Origin: Zerene cesonia | Taxonomy: Eukaryota > Arthropoda > Insecta > Lepidoptera > Pieridae | Direction: 5' to 3' | NCBI RefSeq assembly: GCF_012273895.1 | Contig: NC_052102.1 | Coordinates: forward strand, 992,001 to 1,056,000 | Length of the DNA: 64,000 nt | Shown here: positions 10,470 to 22,690 of the stretch, in pieces | Layout of the letters: every line of letters begins with the position of its first letter | Numbering within the stretch: position 1 is the stretch's first letter | The notes under the pieces: generated by a model | The model's input: the letters and a program-made list of their open reading frames with translations, nothing else | Told to the model about the DNA's origin: nothing | Database searches by the model: none | Translations under genes and position numbers: made by a program

Positions 10470-12282
10470 ATTTGTAACGAAATTTCGTTGTGTTTGCTGT
10501 ATTTGATGGGATATTGCAATTTTTCAGTAATCACATTCGTATTTGAGTTAAAAAGAAGTGAATTTAGCATTGAATCCGTTCTGGTGTCATAAACTCGTAA
10601 GGTAAATCGATGTTTTTGGTGCAATGCTGCGTTTATTTTGAACTTAAGACTCTTTGGTATTCTCTTTATGAATATTGCCTTATTTTTTATGAAATTAACA
10701 AGAAAAGCGTATTTTATGCATCAATTGCTTCTTTGGCGTTAACATTTATATATTTAGATTTATTTAATAATTAAAGTTTTAGCCTGTATAGGTTAGGTCT
10801 GTCTGCGCATGCCTGAAACTAACGTCATACTTGAGCTTATTTAGAATTAAGGTTATTTATAAATAATAAATCAATAATATATTTAAAACTCCTCATAAAT
10901 AAACCTAGCTAGGGCGCTAAGCTATATAGCAATAATCTATATTGCTTTTATAATTATTGTATGTGTCTAAGCATCGTAAACATTAAACTAATTCCATGTA
11001 ATTCAACATTTACTTCATACAATTATTTATATGCTTACTCAAATAAATGAACATCGTTTCTTTTCAAAATCAATACGTGCATCTCATTTTAGCTCCGTTT
11101 ATTTTCCGAGGGCGCTTGACCTTGACCGATTTGTATGGAAGCCTTACCCAGATGCAGCAAAGCTTACGCCAGTCAAAGATGAGCTGTGATATTCTGTGGC
11201 ACTTGTCCCCACTCGTCTGGTTTAAAGCGAGCGAGGGGGGCGCGGGAGCTCTCGTGAAACTAGTCGTATCAATATCAGTGACAGCTTGTCAATAAAAACG
11301 AGAGAGACGGAGATAGGGTTTAAAAATATTGTGATGCAATTTGCATGGCGCTGCGTGTTCTTCATTTGAAATTTGAATGTGGAATTGGAATATGACAATG
11401 ATATGAACGTTTCGGAGTTTTAAACGATTTTAGAATGTTTTTAAAGGCATTTTAAATGCTTCTATGGTATTAGTATTGAAAATGTTATAAGTCTAGAAAT
11501 TTGTTCTTTACTTGTTTATGCAAGTAATAAGTGTTTAGACGGAGATGTTAAAGCTTATTCAATTAGAAAATAATTTCGAATCACACAGCTATATGTTTTA
11601 TAGCAGCAATAAATTAAGATGTTAAGATATCAGCGGTGTTATCTGGCGAATGAAAAAAAAAATGTTTCGACTCTGTTGTGGATGATATGTTATGAATAAT
11701 GTATACGCGAATATAATAATGTGATTTATCGTTTACATTATTAATGATAAATAATTAAAAATTATTGAATGTAAATTAATAATTCGCGCAATTTTTTTCA
11801 CACCAACCAATTGGTATTTTTTTATTGACTTATGTATCTGCCAATGTATTAATTTGGTAATTAATAATATTTTTATGTTGTATTACTGCTGTTTCGTGTT
11901 TTGACCTGCGAATGTTGTCACGTTGACATCTACTTGGATAAACAACTTTCAAATATTATGTTGCAGTTTAATGTGGAATATGTTTTTTTGCAAAAATCAA
12001 TACTGATCTTAGATTTCAAATAACTATGGAGGTTTGCTTTTTAGAGAAACAATTAAGCACAAACTTTGTTTCTTTATATATTATATTCTTAATATATTAT
12101 CTGTCAGCCAAGTGACATGAAACATCCCTATTACTCGTAGTATGCAATGTTAATATTACTCGTGTAGAACTATGCATTCATCTTACATGTATCTAAAAAT
12201 TGCGATACATGTACTCTTCTCTAATGTTATGTATATATGCATTGATTCAGCAAATACGTTGCTAAGCGTGAAACTTGGGAAC
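10470..12282. other. Putative intron 1, with one GC-elevated patch
   Basis: A patch at 11085-11300 is close to balanced GC and includes TTGACCTTGACCG and an initiator-like ATCAGTGAC near 11272. It is open on plus for 82 codons but shows no protein motif. It could be a regulatory element or alternative first exon. The rest is AT-rich. Confidence 0.3.
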
Positions 12283-12385
12283 GGGTCAATCAAATCGGCT
12301 ATTTTTAAACGATTTTGTTAAGGCACAAGAAAGGTTCTTATGCAGAGAAAAAAAACGTACCACTAAAGCCGGGAGTGGACCGCTA
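12283..12385 (+). mobile_element. Helitron-like fragment, family H4
   Basis: The piece carries TATTTTTAAACGATTTTGTT and AGAGAAAAAAAACGTACCAC and ends GGAGTGGACCGCTAG followed by T. A second copy at 61340-61515 shares the same blocks. The left end is lost. Confidence 0.55.
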
Positions 12386-12702
12386 GTTAAGGGTATAATA
12401 CGGATAATTCCTATAAGCTTTAACGGTTGCTCTATATTAAGCAACTACAAAAAGTTGTTATCAATTTTGGTCCCAATGAGACACTTCGTAAACCGGCAAT
12501 TTTCTCGAACTCCCGCGACACACAATTATTTGGACGCCATTAACCTCTAGCCCGGGCCCAATCCACGTGAATTACCAGTATAAATTATTTTTAACGCGTT
12601 TGAATTTAACGACAATCTATCGTATTGTGTGAAAGTTGCTTTATGACACTCCCGGAATGTTAATTATTCAAAGGTCTGTGTACACAGATTATATATTATA
12701 AT

Positions 12703-12914
12703 AGTGAGGCCCGCGGCTTCACCCGCGTAAGTCCGTATTCCGTAGGAATATTGGGACAAAAAGTTGCCTATATGTTATTCCTGTTGTTCAGCTATTTATT
12801 GTCTTAAATCAGAATTTTTGAAATGAAAAATTTTTTCAGTGTTAGATAGCCCATTTATTGAGGAAGCCTATAGGCTATATATGTACCGCGGGGGAAGCCG
12901 GGGCGAACCGCTAG
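12703..12914. mobile_element. Composite element: two Helitron 3' halves facing outward
   Basis: The left half (12703-12797) is the 3' half of a LEP1-like element on the minus strand (CGGCTTCACCCGCGTAAG, then GCCTATATGTTATTCC). The right half (about 12820-12914) is the 3' half of family H3 on the plus strand (GATAGCCCATTTATTGAGG, then GGCGAACCGCTAG). Neither 5' end is present, so both outer edges are Helitron 3' ends. Confidence 0.65.
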
Positions 12915-13160
12915 TGTTTTATAAAACAACATTATTTATGATTTTTCCAATGGATTCTAGAACCTTAAGCGGCGTATTATTAATCGAAGTAATATTTCGA
13001 ATTCCCCGGAAGTTCCCGGAAATGCTGACTCGAATGTTTTAGATTTTGAATCGAGTTAAGGTATTATCAAGAATTATTGAACTGCTTTGTAACTATCCAT
13101 ATAAAACTCTACATAAAATGAGTATTACGGAATGTGATGAGAAAATATTATTGTAATAAA

Positions 13161-13350
13161 CTAGCTGTTGCCCGCAGCTTTGTCGTCATAAATTTTCAAG
13201 GTACATTTCATCCCTTATTTTATCCCCTTGAAGGTACATTTTGTCAGAATCCTTTATTAACAGATACCTGCATTATAGTGGCTATCTGTTTGCTAAATTT
13301 TAGCCTGATTGGTGCAGTAGTTTGGGCTGTGTTTGATAGGTTAGTCAATC
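13161..13350 (-). mobile_element. Helitron-like element, unnamed family
   Basis: On plus the right-end motif reads CTAGCTGTTGCCCGCAGC, the inverse of a Helitron 3' terminus. The body contains a near-repeated CCTTGAAGGTACATTT and ends near TTTGATAGGTTAG. No second copy was seen in this window. Confidence 0.45.
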
Positions 13351-13727
13351 GGTCACTTAAGCGCTCTATATGTTGAGATAAATCTAGTTTTAAATTCATT
13401 GAAAGTCTTGGTTTTCTGAATGCTTAAAACTAAACGAAACTATATAGCAATAACTACTTAATGCCTATAGTATTTAACTACGTAATACTCATAATATTAT
13501 TAGTATATTGTAATATGTTTTCTGTTTTAATTCGATCTACAGACAGCTGTCAAAAAAAAAACAAATTGTATGTATGCAACCTTCACTCTTTCGTCATCAA
13601 AACAAAATTCCGATACCCGATCGAAACAAAATTGTTTAGTGTTTTTATATAAAGCCTTCAAGTATTTTTCTACCCTAGTCTACATCAAAAATTATAAGTA
13701 TTAATTGATTTATTAATTTATCATATA

Positions 13728-14079
13728 CTAGCGGTATATGGCTTCTCCCGTGGTATATCTATAGCCTACTAGCTGCGCCCCGCGGTTTCACCCGCGTAAG
13801 TCGTATATCCCGCGTATCCCGTAGGAATATCGGGATAAAAAGTTGCCTATAATATGTTATTCCAGTTGTTCATTGCAACCGGTTCAGTAGTTTTTGAGTG
13901 AAAGAGCAACAAACACACACACGTCCTTATAAGCTTTCGCAATTATAATATTAGTATCACTCAGTGCAGTTGCAGCTTTCTAATGGTAAAAGAACTTTTA
14001 AAATCGGTCGTGTGGTTTTTGCATGAAAACGTTACAAACCTACTAAAATACAGAAATTTCCTCTTTATAAGTCTAGATA
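13728..14079 (-). mobile_element. Helitron-like element, family H7, interrupted by a LEP1-like insertion
   Basis: Left piece 13728-13768 (CTAGCGGTATATGGCTTCTC, then ATCTATAGCCT) and right piece from 13957 (TCACTCAGTGCAGTTGCAGC, then TTTCTAATGG) are contiguous in the intact relative at 57641-57796. The interruption is the LEP1-like copy at 13769-13956. Confidence 0.65.
13769..13956 (-). mobile_element. LEP1-like Helitron (H1) nested in H7
   Basis: On plus it reads CTAGCTGCGCCCCGCGG at the left and TTATAATATTAGTA at the right, the inverse of the family ends. Part of the left-central block is duplicated (ATATCCCGCGTATCCCG). It entered family H7 at an A/T dinucleotide, as expected for Helitrons. 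Confidence 0.75.
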
Positions 14080-14110
14080 TACATTCATGCCTATACGTAG
14101 CTAGTAAGGG

Positions 14111-14424
14111 AGTTGAGCATATGATTTTGACACGATTTTGGTCCAGCTCGCATCAGGGTAGGTACCACACCCCCGCAGAAGACTGGCGTGAAATAGTAGC
14201 ATGCTGGGTTTCGTACGGTGAGTGGGTAAGAAGGCCTATTTATAACGTGACCCTTTCCAGTTCACCCCTTCTTTCCAATTATCAATCTTTTTATTGTCCA
14301 TTTCCCTTCAAAAGCCTAGCAGCGCATCCGTAGAGGCACTACCTCTGCGAATGTTCATGGGCGGTGGTAATCGCTTACCATCAGGCGAACCGCCAGCTCA
14401 GTTGCCCGCTATAATACAAAAATA
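14111..14424 (+). mobile_element. Poly(A)-type retroelement 3' fragment (family R)
   Basis: Diagnostic blocks in order are GGTACCACACCCCCGCAG, GCGTGAAATAGTAGCATGCT, TTTCGTACGGTGAGTGG, TTCATGGGCGGTGGTAATCG, TACCATCAGGCGAACCGCC and GTTGCCCGC. The tail is A-rich. It ends less than 30 bases before the acceptor of the exon at 14453, so it forms most of the upstream intron edge. Confidence 0.65.
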
Positions 14425-14452
14425 TGATAATAATCCCAGGATTTCTTTGCAG

Positions 14453-14555
14453 CGCGTGATCGCGGCTCGGGCATGTCCCTCTCCGTAGCATGAGCGGTGC
14501 GCGCCCGCACGAGACTCGCGACGCGCCGCGCCATCGCTCGCAACCTCACCCCCAG
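14453..14555 (+). CDS. Putative start-codon exon of an unidentified gene
   Basis: A strong acceptor (TTTCTTTGCAG, ending at 14452) and a donor (CCCCCAG then GTAACC at 14556) bracket a 103-base GC-rich exon. ATG at 14490-14492 opens 22 in-frame codons to the donor in phase 0. The peptide begins MSGARPHETRDAPRHRSQ and is Arg/His/Pro-rich, probably disordered. A 6-codon upstream ORF (ATG at 14473) ends in TGA overlapping this ATG. The next compatible exon is 37787-37909. I do not recognise the protein. Support is splice signals, composition and phase, not homology. Confidence 0.5.
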
Positions 14556-15332
14556 GTAACCATGGCAACGCGTACACCAGCCGGAGGCTGTAGACTTAGG
14601 CTTACGATATCAAGGTGTTATAGGTAACTAGTACTGCCCGATTTACCAACCGGTAAGGTGAAGTCTATTGTAGAGTAGGCAGGAAAACTGAACTAATTAA
14701 AAATGCTTGTATAATGTATGTACACGTTTAATCTCGTATATATTTAGCATTTTGCTATCAAAATTATATTTTCCACGTATCTCAAAAAGTAGCTACTAGA
14801 CAAAGAGGTGCAGCTACCGCGATCTATTCTCTTTTATTCTTTTTGTATTTAATCGGTCAGCTAGTTCAAAAAAAAAAAAATGTTTCATTCTAGAAATACA
14901 GTTTGTAGGCGCATTGAGCTTTTAATTTTGATGATTTGAATTTATTAATGTTATGTAATTTTAAGCACACATGCTATGTTATATAATCGAAATCATTAAC
15001 ATTTTTTTTGAATAATAACAATTTCATTATTCAAAGTTCCGATGAAATAGATGAAGTTTTACATTATTATAAATTTCCTACAACCGATAACTTAAAGTTC
15101 AATGCCAAACCTTTGAACCGTTATAGCTCTGATATAAAAATGTTTATTGTCCACTCTGACGTGCAATTTTACAACAATTAAATGAAATAAAGCAATCTGC
15201 GTTTACAAGAACAATTAGTGAAGTGGTACAGAACTGAGATCAAGCATTTCGAGTTGATTTCTCGCCACCCACACTCCGTTAAGGGGAAGCTGTGTGAGTC
15301 TAAATAGTTCTGTTGGTAAGATTATGAACAAA
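14556..15332. other. Putative long intron, first part
   Basis: AT-rich sequence follows the donor, with a poly(A) run at about 14869. No exon-like segment is visible until 37787. This intron would be about 23 kb and contains most of the repeats listed below. Confidence 0.35.
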
Positions 15333-15533
15333 CTAGCTGCGCCCCGCGGTTTCACCCGCGTAAGTCCGTATCCCGTAGGAATATCGGGATATAAGATGCC
15401 TATATGTTTTTCCAGTTGTCCAGCTATCTACGTACCAAATTTCATTGCAATTGGTTCAGTAGTTTTTGCGTGAAAGAGTAACAAACACACACACACATTC
15501 TTACAAACTTTCGCATTTATAATATTAGTCTGA
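15333..15533 (-). mobile_element. LEP1-like Helitron (H1), near full length
   Basis: Plus-strand CTAGCTGCGCCCCGCGG is at the left, with CACCCGCGTAAGTCCG, GTCCAGCTATCTACGTACC, a CA microsatellite and TTTATAATATTAG at the right. This is a complete element in the minus orientation. Confidence 0.85.
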
Positions 15534-16427
15534 TAGAAGGATTAGTAGGATAGAAGACATTTTTGCATTGATTTAAGGAACTTGTTGTCTTGTAATTTAA
15601 ATGGATAAATATGAATTTTTGTAATTAGTTGAAATAATACATCTGAATATTTAAGATTTACTTCTATGAAATGAACATGCTTTGAATTGGTATGAAATTA
15701 AATTATAGTAAACGCGATAAATTTCTCTACCTTCCTTAATTTTAATTAAGCAAGATTTATTATCTTTCTTTAATAGCTATTATGTTAATTTCATCACGAT
15801 AAAAACTATTAAAAAAAGTTTATCCTCACAGATACATTATTAAAATAAATCCTGCAAGATTAAATAAAGATCGCTTAAGTGGGTAGTCATCTTAGCAATG
15901 ATAATTAATATTGTTATGTTATCCTTTTATTTGTCGTATAGAAAATTCTGTGCCTTAATCACACGTCGACACTGTGGTTCGCCAATTAAAACGTATGTTC
16001 GCGAATTTTACGCAATTATCCCAAATTATAACGCGTATAGGTAACCGACCTTACGTATTTGGTAATACGAATTGCCCATAGACAATTTTATTATCTTTTA
16101 TTCAACGTGTGATGTCATTGCGTTGTTGTTTTTGGTCATGCCATAGAGTATAGCACGTTAACTGAATTTATGATTTGTTATAAACAAATTTGCTTTCAGT
16201 ATTTACCTAATCAGTTTTTAGACGATTTTTATTTTAAGATAAACTAGTTAGATTTGTGAAAATTGTACATACCTATGGATAATTTTATTATATTTTTAGC
16301 CACTGTGCTTAATAAATAAGCACCTTAAAAATCGTTGTATAATACTGCTTTGGCTTAAACTTTTCTCACTTAGTTAATACTACCTTATGAATAGCAATGG
16401 TGTAGCGCGTATTTTCACTACCCAGGG
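15534..16427. other. No gene seen
   Basis: AT-rich DNA without coding evidence or recognised repeats. Confidence 0.4.
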
Positions 16428-16620
16428 CCGTCTGGAGCCACGGTGCTATTTGCCCTCCCGGGCTTCGTACCTAAAGGGTAAAACGGGACTTTACTACTAA
16501 GACTTCGGTGTCCGGCTCTCTTTTCCACTATTTCGGATGTCTGATTGTGCATTATATTTTCCGAATTAAATTGTCCCTTCCTGCCCCTTTTCATATGCCG
16601 TCAGGTGATGAAGACTAACC
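16428..16620. repeat. Possible fragment of a lepidopteran dispersed repeat
   Basis: The block with CGTACCTAAAGGGTAAAACG, then GGACTTTACTACTAAGACTT, resembles a dispersed insect repeat I recall with AAAGGGTAAAACGGGACCC. There is no second clear copy here to confirm it, so the call rests on recall. Confidence 0.3.
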
Positions 16621-18070
16621 AAGAAGAGCAGATTGTTATTGTTATTAATAAGCAGTTTTATGAATGAATCGAAACGATTCATCCCATTTGACCTTTACTT
16701 TTGATCTCTAAATGGCCCGAAACCACCAAAAGATTACTGGGATGATGACAAGCTGAAATATAGCATAGAATAATACTCTTGGTTTGATTATAATGAATGG
16801 TATTGTGTAAAATTAATTAATTAGCTCGAAACGAGACTTACTTCCGAACATATGTATTTTCCTAAATAAAAGCTACCTATTTTTAATGTCAATAGCTTAT
16901 GAGACGGATTTTCTCGAAATTTGTAGTTAGGTTAGGTACAGAAAACTATATTAATTTTAAATTTACATTATAACATTTGTTTTTTCATTTCATTATTCTC
17001 ATTGTTTCATCTAATAATTTTTTTAAATATAATCAAAATTATTTCTAATCGAAGATCATATGGTAGTCGGTAAGAAACTCTGGTTGTTTTTTCATATTCA
17101 TTTAAATTATAATAAGAAATCCTTTTAACTTTTTGAAACAAAATTTATTGAATAAAATAAGAAAATGAGGGATAATTAACAGATTTTTATACAATTAATC
17201 AAATGTGTTAATATCCTTTTATTGCCTTGAAAGTGGTCGTATCCGGTATATGTGAATATAGATACCTATTCAATGCATATAATAATGAAAATAATTATCT
17301 CTGAGTCACGCCTCTTCTTCATTATTAACGTGTTTTTGAAATTACTGTTTAAAAATAAACTGGTCAGAGCTGTTTTGAAGCGCCATTTTGTCAATTGAAA
17401 ACGCTTGTTGTCTTTTTTTACGCAACGTTCTAGAATAATATTGAATTGAAAAAATTCGCAATTTAAAATTTCGAATTGAAAATAATATTTATTAAGTTTT
17501 CGTTTCATTAAATTAGCTACTCGTTAAACCGTTTTACAAACAAAACCGACAAAATTCGTCTGTTTTAGCGCCAGAGAACGTAACATACACATACAAAGAT
17601 AAAACAAGATTGCATTTATATAATTAGAGTTATATTAGCGATAGGACAATCTTATACTAAAAACGAGTATATTCTATTTATATCGTCTTTTTCATTGTTT
17701 TCATAGTTAACATATTTTAATTTTATCTTTTTAAATATCAAATTTGAGACATATCTGTAGTAGGTGTTTATATTTACTATTTAGCATATAAGAGATACGA
17801 TAGATTAGCAAGGTGTTAATTTAATATTTATTTTAATAAAATAAATATTTAGCACATTAACCATTATCAAACGCTAACACATGCAATATCTTTGTATCTT
17901 TGATTATTCTTAAAATAATTTTTATCTTAATATGGGTTTTGTTGTGTACAAAAGTAGTATGTATTTCCTTTTCTAATGTAAATTTAACTTAATTTTGGTG
18001 ACATAATTGCATTTGTAAATGTTATTTTATTGTGTCTTTGAAACTCTTAAATAATTAATTTATATATAAA
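16621..18070. other. No gene seen
   Basis: Very AT-rich DNA. A minus-strand frame at 17266-17508 is Lys/Asn/Ile/Phe-rich, as expected by chance at this composition. Nothing else is supported. Confidence 0.4.
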
Positions 18071-18250
18071 CTAGCTGCACCCGGCAAACGCTGTTCTGCC
18101 TAACTCTGATCATTTAGGGGAATGAAAAATAGATGTTGGCCGATTCTCATAGATACCGGATAAGCACAAAAAATTTCATCATAATCGGTCAAGCCGTTTC
18201 GGAGGAGTATGGCAACGAAAACTGTGACACGAGAATTTTGTATATATAGA
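18071..18250 (-). mobile_element. Helitron-like element, family H2
   Basis: Plus reads CTAGCTGCACCCGGCAAACG at the left and ACTGTGACACGAGAATTTTG, then ATATAGA, at the right, the inverse of the H2 ends. It is nearly identical to 56476-56653, which suggests recent activity. Confidence 0.75.
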
Positions 18251-18690
18251 TATTCAATATAATAATAACCATTAATTATAATATACATTAATTTTAATAT
18301 AATAATAACCAGTATTCTGTAGTTGGGACTCTTCAAATAAACATTATAAACCAAATATTCGTACGTGTGTAGAATGTAATTATAAGGAAATTTATGTTTA
18401 CCAGACTTCACAGCCAACTTCATAAACCACTAGGCAATAACAATGATAATTAACATAGATGCATTTATATTTCATTTTAAATAAATCTACAGAACCGATA
18501 AGCATATCTTGAAAGATTAAAATCTGGTCGAACTATAAACCGGTGGAAGATAGTCATCTATGGTAGAATGTGCTATTTTTTTCTAAAAATTCTTACGAAT
18601 GTGTAACCTAATATAAGTATTATAAGTATTCTTTAACGTAGCATCGAGGCGATTTTATAATGTTTTTTGTATCAGGTGGGTAGAGCAAGA
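18251..18690. other. No gene seen
   Basis: AT-rich DNA with a short direct repeat of ATATAATAATAACCA at about 18257 and 18297. A long Ile/Tyr-rich minus-strand frame is a composition artefact. Confidence 0.4.
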
Positions 18691-18693
18691 GTG

Positions 18694-18886
<193 letters not shown>

Positions 18887-18989
18887 GCTAGATAATTAAA
18901 CTACAAACATTATACTATGTCGTTAAACTGTATAAAATCCATAAAGTAAAACGTATTTTCGCATAAAAGTGTTGATATAATTATTACAT

Positions 18990-19090
18990 ACTAATCACGT
19001 GTTTACGTGCCCCTCCTCTCCCCCCCGGGTGGGCGGAGCCGCGTTTCACGGAACGAACAAGGTCGCCTGCGCGTGCGCAACCGTGTACCT
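18990..19090. promoter_or_regulatory. Small CpG-rich island with CACGTG and GC box
   Basis: CACGTG sits at 18996-19001. GGGTGGGCGGAGC contains a GC box, and TGCGCGTGCGCA is a near-palindromic NRF-1-like site. The island is isolated in AT-rich DNA inside the presumed intron. It could be an enhancer or a cryptic promoter. Confidence 0.3.
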
Positions 19091-19435
19091 ACTGTATTGC
19101 TTGCTACATGCTACAGGGAAAGTATAAACAATGTGTGATTGGGTATTCATATAAAAATCTTTAAGAATCTATTCAATCCACATCGACTTACCTAAAATGG
19201 TATGGATATGTATCTGAATAAATGAATATGAATTAATATTAGAATAAATCGTGCAGTTTTAAATTAGCTAATAGGTAGGAATCTAAAAGCGAAACGGCAA
19301 TGTCTCTCAGGTGTACTAGTCATAAAGTAACGATTCTAGTCTATTTCTCACAAATGTGGGTACTATCAGGTCGCTATGATTTCTTGAAACACTCTTCCAT
19401 AGTCTTGCATAACCAGATAAACCAATATTATCCCA

Positions 19436-19635
19436 TCCTACTAATATTATAAATGCGAAAGTTTGTAAGAATGTGAGTGTGTTTGTTGCTCTTTCACGCA
19501 AAAACTACAGAACCGATTGCAATGAAATTTGGTACGTAGACAGCCGGACAACTGGAATAACATATAGGCAACTTTTTATTTCGATACTATTACGAAATAC
19601 GGGCTTACGCGGGTGAAACCGCGGGGCGCAGCTAG
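19436..19635 (+). mobile_element. LEP1-like Helitron (H1), full length
   Basis: Opens TCCTACTAATATTATAAATG and ends GGGTGAAACCGCGGGGCG, then CAGCTAG, followed by T. The GT repeat is shortened to GTGAGTGTG. It is preceded by A, consistent with insertion between A and T. Confidence 0.85.
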
Positions 19636-21641
19636 TATTTTAATACCAAAACATACAAAGTTAAAGAGGAAGAAGAAATATATTGCCAAACATCTTAATC
19701 TGTGCAATTACAAAACTGTACATTAGAAAAAGGGTAACAATGTAATCACAGTACACGGGTAGCCACTGCAAATCCCGATCCCATACTTATTAGAGACACG
19801 GCCGAACTAATAACGCTAAAGCATTTGAATTATCCCAGAAGCCCGCTCGCCGCCAGGGTCACACTTAATTGACACAGAAATATGTCCGCTACAATCGTTT
19901 GTGGTTTTATTCTGCTCTTATGGGAATTGAATCTGGTTCCGTACTGGCGATATCATATTTGCGGTAGATACCCTAGATATAGATTAAATTTATATTTAAT
20001 TAGGCATTGAAAGTTCCAACGATAATAGCACACGGCACAGGACAAGCGAGTTATGGACATATATAATGCTTTTTGTATGACCTTCCTGATCACACAATCA
20101 GTATGTATTTGTCTGAAGCAAAATCTTAAATAAAATACGAAAACATATATCCTGTTATCTCATTCACATCCTCATTTTCTTTCAAGGTCAGTTAAATGTA
20201 AATAACACATACCGCTGTCTATCTGTTTTCCTGCCTCACATTTTATTATCATCCAAACCGAACCACAAATTCGTTATACAAAATTGTCTCTAAACACAAC
20301 AGTAAACTAATCGTTTTCGCTTTGTCGCGCATGCAACTTATTAATTGTATAAACCCAACCATAATTTTACACGCGCGATTAATAAAAAATGCGGCCGAAT
20401 CATTAAAATTTCGCAAAACACCGCCAATAGCTTCAAACCGTTTCACTTTTAGAACAATAGCGCTCGTGGCACTTTTTATAGGTAACTGTAAGGTCGGAAT
20501 GTAGGCTGTACCGCATAATGAGCACAATTTATTATACACCCGAAATCTTTCTTAGAAACTACTGAATACTGAATAATCGAGGAGTCGGTATGCGCTGGGT
20601 TCCCGTGGCACAGTTATGTTTGGTATTCTTCCGCAAGGGACACACAAAAAGTTCTGTTGTGTTTTGTGTAACGGAGCTTTGTTTTCGTCTGAATTAATAC
20701 ATCAGTGGTCCGTTGGATGTGTGCGGACTGTACTTTTAATCACAATTACGAGGGAAAATATTTTTGTAACTAGCATGTGTGTGGTAAATAGTAACGAGGA
20801 AGGTATCAATCCGACTGCATTTTGGTTTTATAATCCGATAAATACGTGGATTTTCGGCTGATTGACGTGTTTGTTTTTGTATTAGATAGAGAATTGATAT
20901 TATTAGCTCCCATTCTAGAATCTGAAGTACTACCTCCTTCCCCAGAAATGCTGGCGACCTTTATTTTTAGAGAAGATTTTAGTTATTTTACTTTTTCACT
21001 AGTTATTGTTTTCAAACTAATATTTGTACTATCGACCTAACGCTACGTCGATTTACTTTATTTGTAAATATTGTCCTACATACTCTGGTTAAAGTTCCTG
21101 TATGAGTCGCATTTTAAATCATCCCCTTAATACTTATGGAACGGATTTAGCTCTTGGCACTGTTTGCCCTTGTTCTTCGAATCGTTGTTTTTTTCAATTG
21201 CGAAACTGGCAAGTAGTGACCTATGCCACGCTTGTATTAAAAATCAATATGCAAATATCAAATTAGAAATTCAACATTTTGAACTGCTTATTTTTCCCCT
21301 CTGAACCATTGAACTGAGCAAGGAGAACCGTTTAAAAAGAAAAAAAGTATGCAAACTTTTTTATAAAACTTCTTAATCATGCAACCAGTAAACAAATTTA
21401 AACATTTTGTTTTAATGCTGATCAGAATCTGTATTAGTGCCAAGTTAAATATTTTAATTAATAAAATCGCTATAAGTCTCAAAATTTCCATGATCGGATG
21501 TCATTGACTCCTTCGTGCCATATTAGTGTTAAGTCATTCACAACAATCCAGTTCTAGTGAATTTGTTATTTACACGTAGTTTGTATATTATTATTCGTGG
21601 TCTTGTCTATTATCCTTATAAGGTTTTAACATTATTCAATA
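19636..21641. other. No gene seen
   Basis: Short overlapping frames at 20249-20539 (-), 20322-20504 (+), 20616-20861 (+) and 20846-21040 (+) have no splice context or known motif. One slightly GC-balanced part lies at 20200-20500. Nothing can be supported. Confidence 0.4.
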
Positions 21642-21811
21642 CTGGCTGCGCCCCGCGGTTTCACCCGCGTAAGTCCGTATCTCAAAGGAATATCGGGATA
21701 AAAAGTTGCCTATATGTTATTCCAATTGTCCAGCTGTCTACGTACCAAATTTCATTGCAATCAGTTCAGTAGTTTTTACAAACCCTCGCATTTATAATAT
21801 TATTAGTAGGA
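21642..21811 (-). mobile_element. LEP1-like Helitron (H1) with deleted CA block
   Basis: Plus-strand CTGGCTGCGCCCCGCGG (CTAG mutated to CTGG) leads to the usual body. Directly after TTCAGTAGTTTTT the sequence jumps to ACAAACCCTCGCATTTATAA, so the CACACA tract is gone. Confidence 0.8.
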
Positions 21812-22565
21812 TTAGTAGGACTAGGGGGATAGGATAGTAGGAAGTGTTCTTGTGTTTAGGACGCGCTTGTTTTTATAATGATTGCTAGAGGGCTGGGATT
21901 AAATATGGGTGGGATTAAATATTTATACTGTAAAATATGGTGCAATTAATTATATTTTGGATCTGCAATTATAACTAAATACTGATCAGATACTGAACAG
22001 GTTCAATGAAATTCGATATATATCCTACGTAGTTGGTTAATAGTCCCTTAGATAATATAATTTTGAGGGTTACCTACATTGATACATTTATGATAATTAA
22101 AAACGCCATTAAATCTTTCTAATGTCTAAGAGAAATCTGCATTCATTTCAAAATAAAAAAGTAATGTATCGCAGCAATAACGAAGCCTCGGTTGCACTAA
22201 TAGCCGTACATTGCTGCCACAGTACCGCATTTCGACAGACCACACGCTCGCAAAAGCGAAATGTATACGAAAACAATCGTAAAAGGCGCACTTAAAGCTC
22301 AAAGTTTATACAATGGATATCCAAACGGTACGTCTAGACGCTTTTTTATTGAGACGCGTAAATTACTCCCCATATTGAAAACGTTAATTGGAAGTACTGG
22401 ATGAAAATAATTAGTCATTTATATTTCGAATGTTTTATGACCAATATTTTATTTGAATTCATATTTATTAGCGTTTTGTGATTGTGGAAAGGTATAATAA
22501 TGAGCGATTGAAATATCGTAGTATCCTATTAGTGTTTTTTGGAAAATGTAGTTTATTTAGTAGTA

Positions 22566-22690
22566 CTAGCTGTTAACCGCGACTACGTCCGCGTGGCTAT
22601 GAATCTATCAAGATTAGTAAAAAGTATCCTATAGCAGTTGGGAATTATGTAGCTTTTTTTTAGGTAGACATGTGATCGAATGCTTTCTTC
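22566..22690 (-). mobile_element. Helitron-like fragment, another family
   Basis: CTAGCTGTTAACCGCGACTA and CGTCCGCGTGGC on plus look like an inverted Helitron 3' end. The other end is not clear. Confidence 0.4.

Noticed and set aside
13884..13922. Short regularly spaced CA-rich units suggesting an array
   Set aside because: These are the CA microsatellite of the LEP1-like elements, not a CRISPR or satellite array.
13983..14333. 116-codon plus-strand frame
   Set aside because: It is a read-through of the H7 Helitron and retroelement R fragments; the same sequence occurs elsewhere without an open frame.
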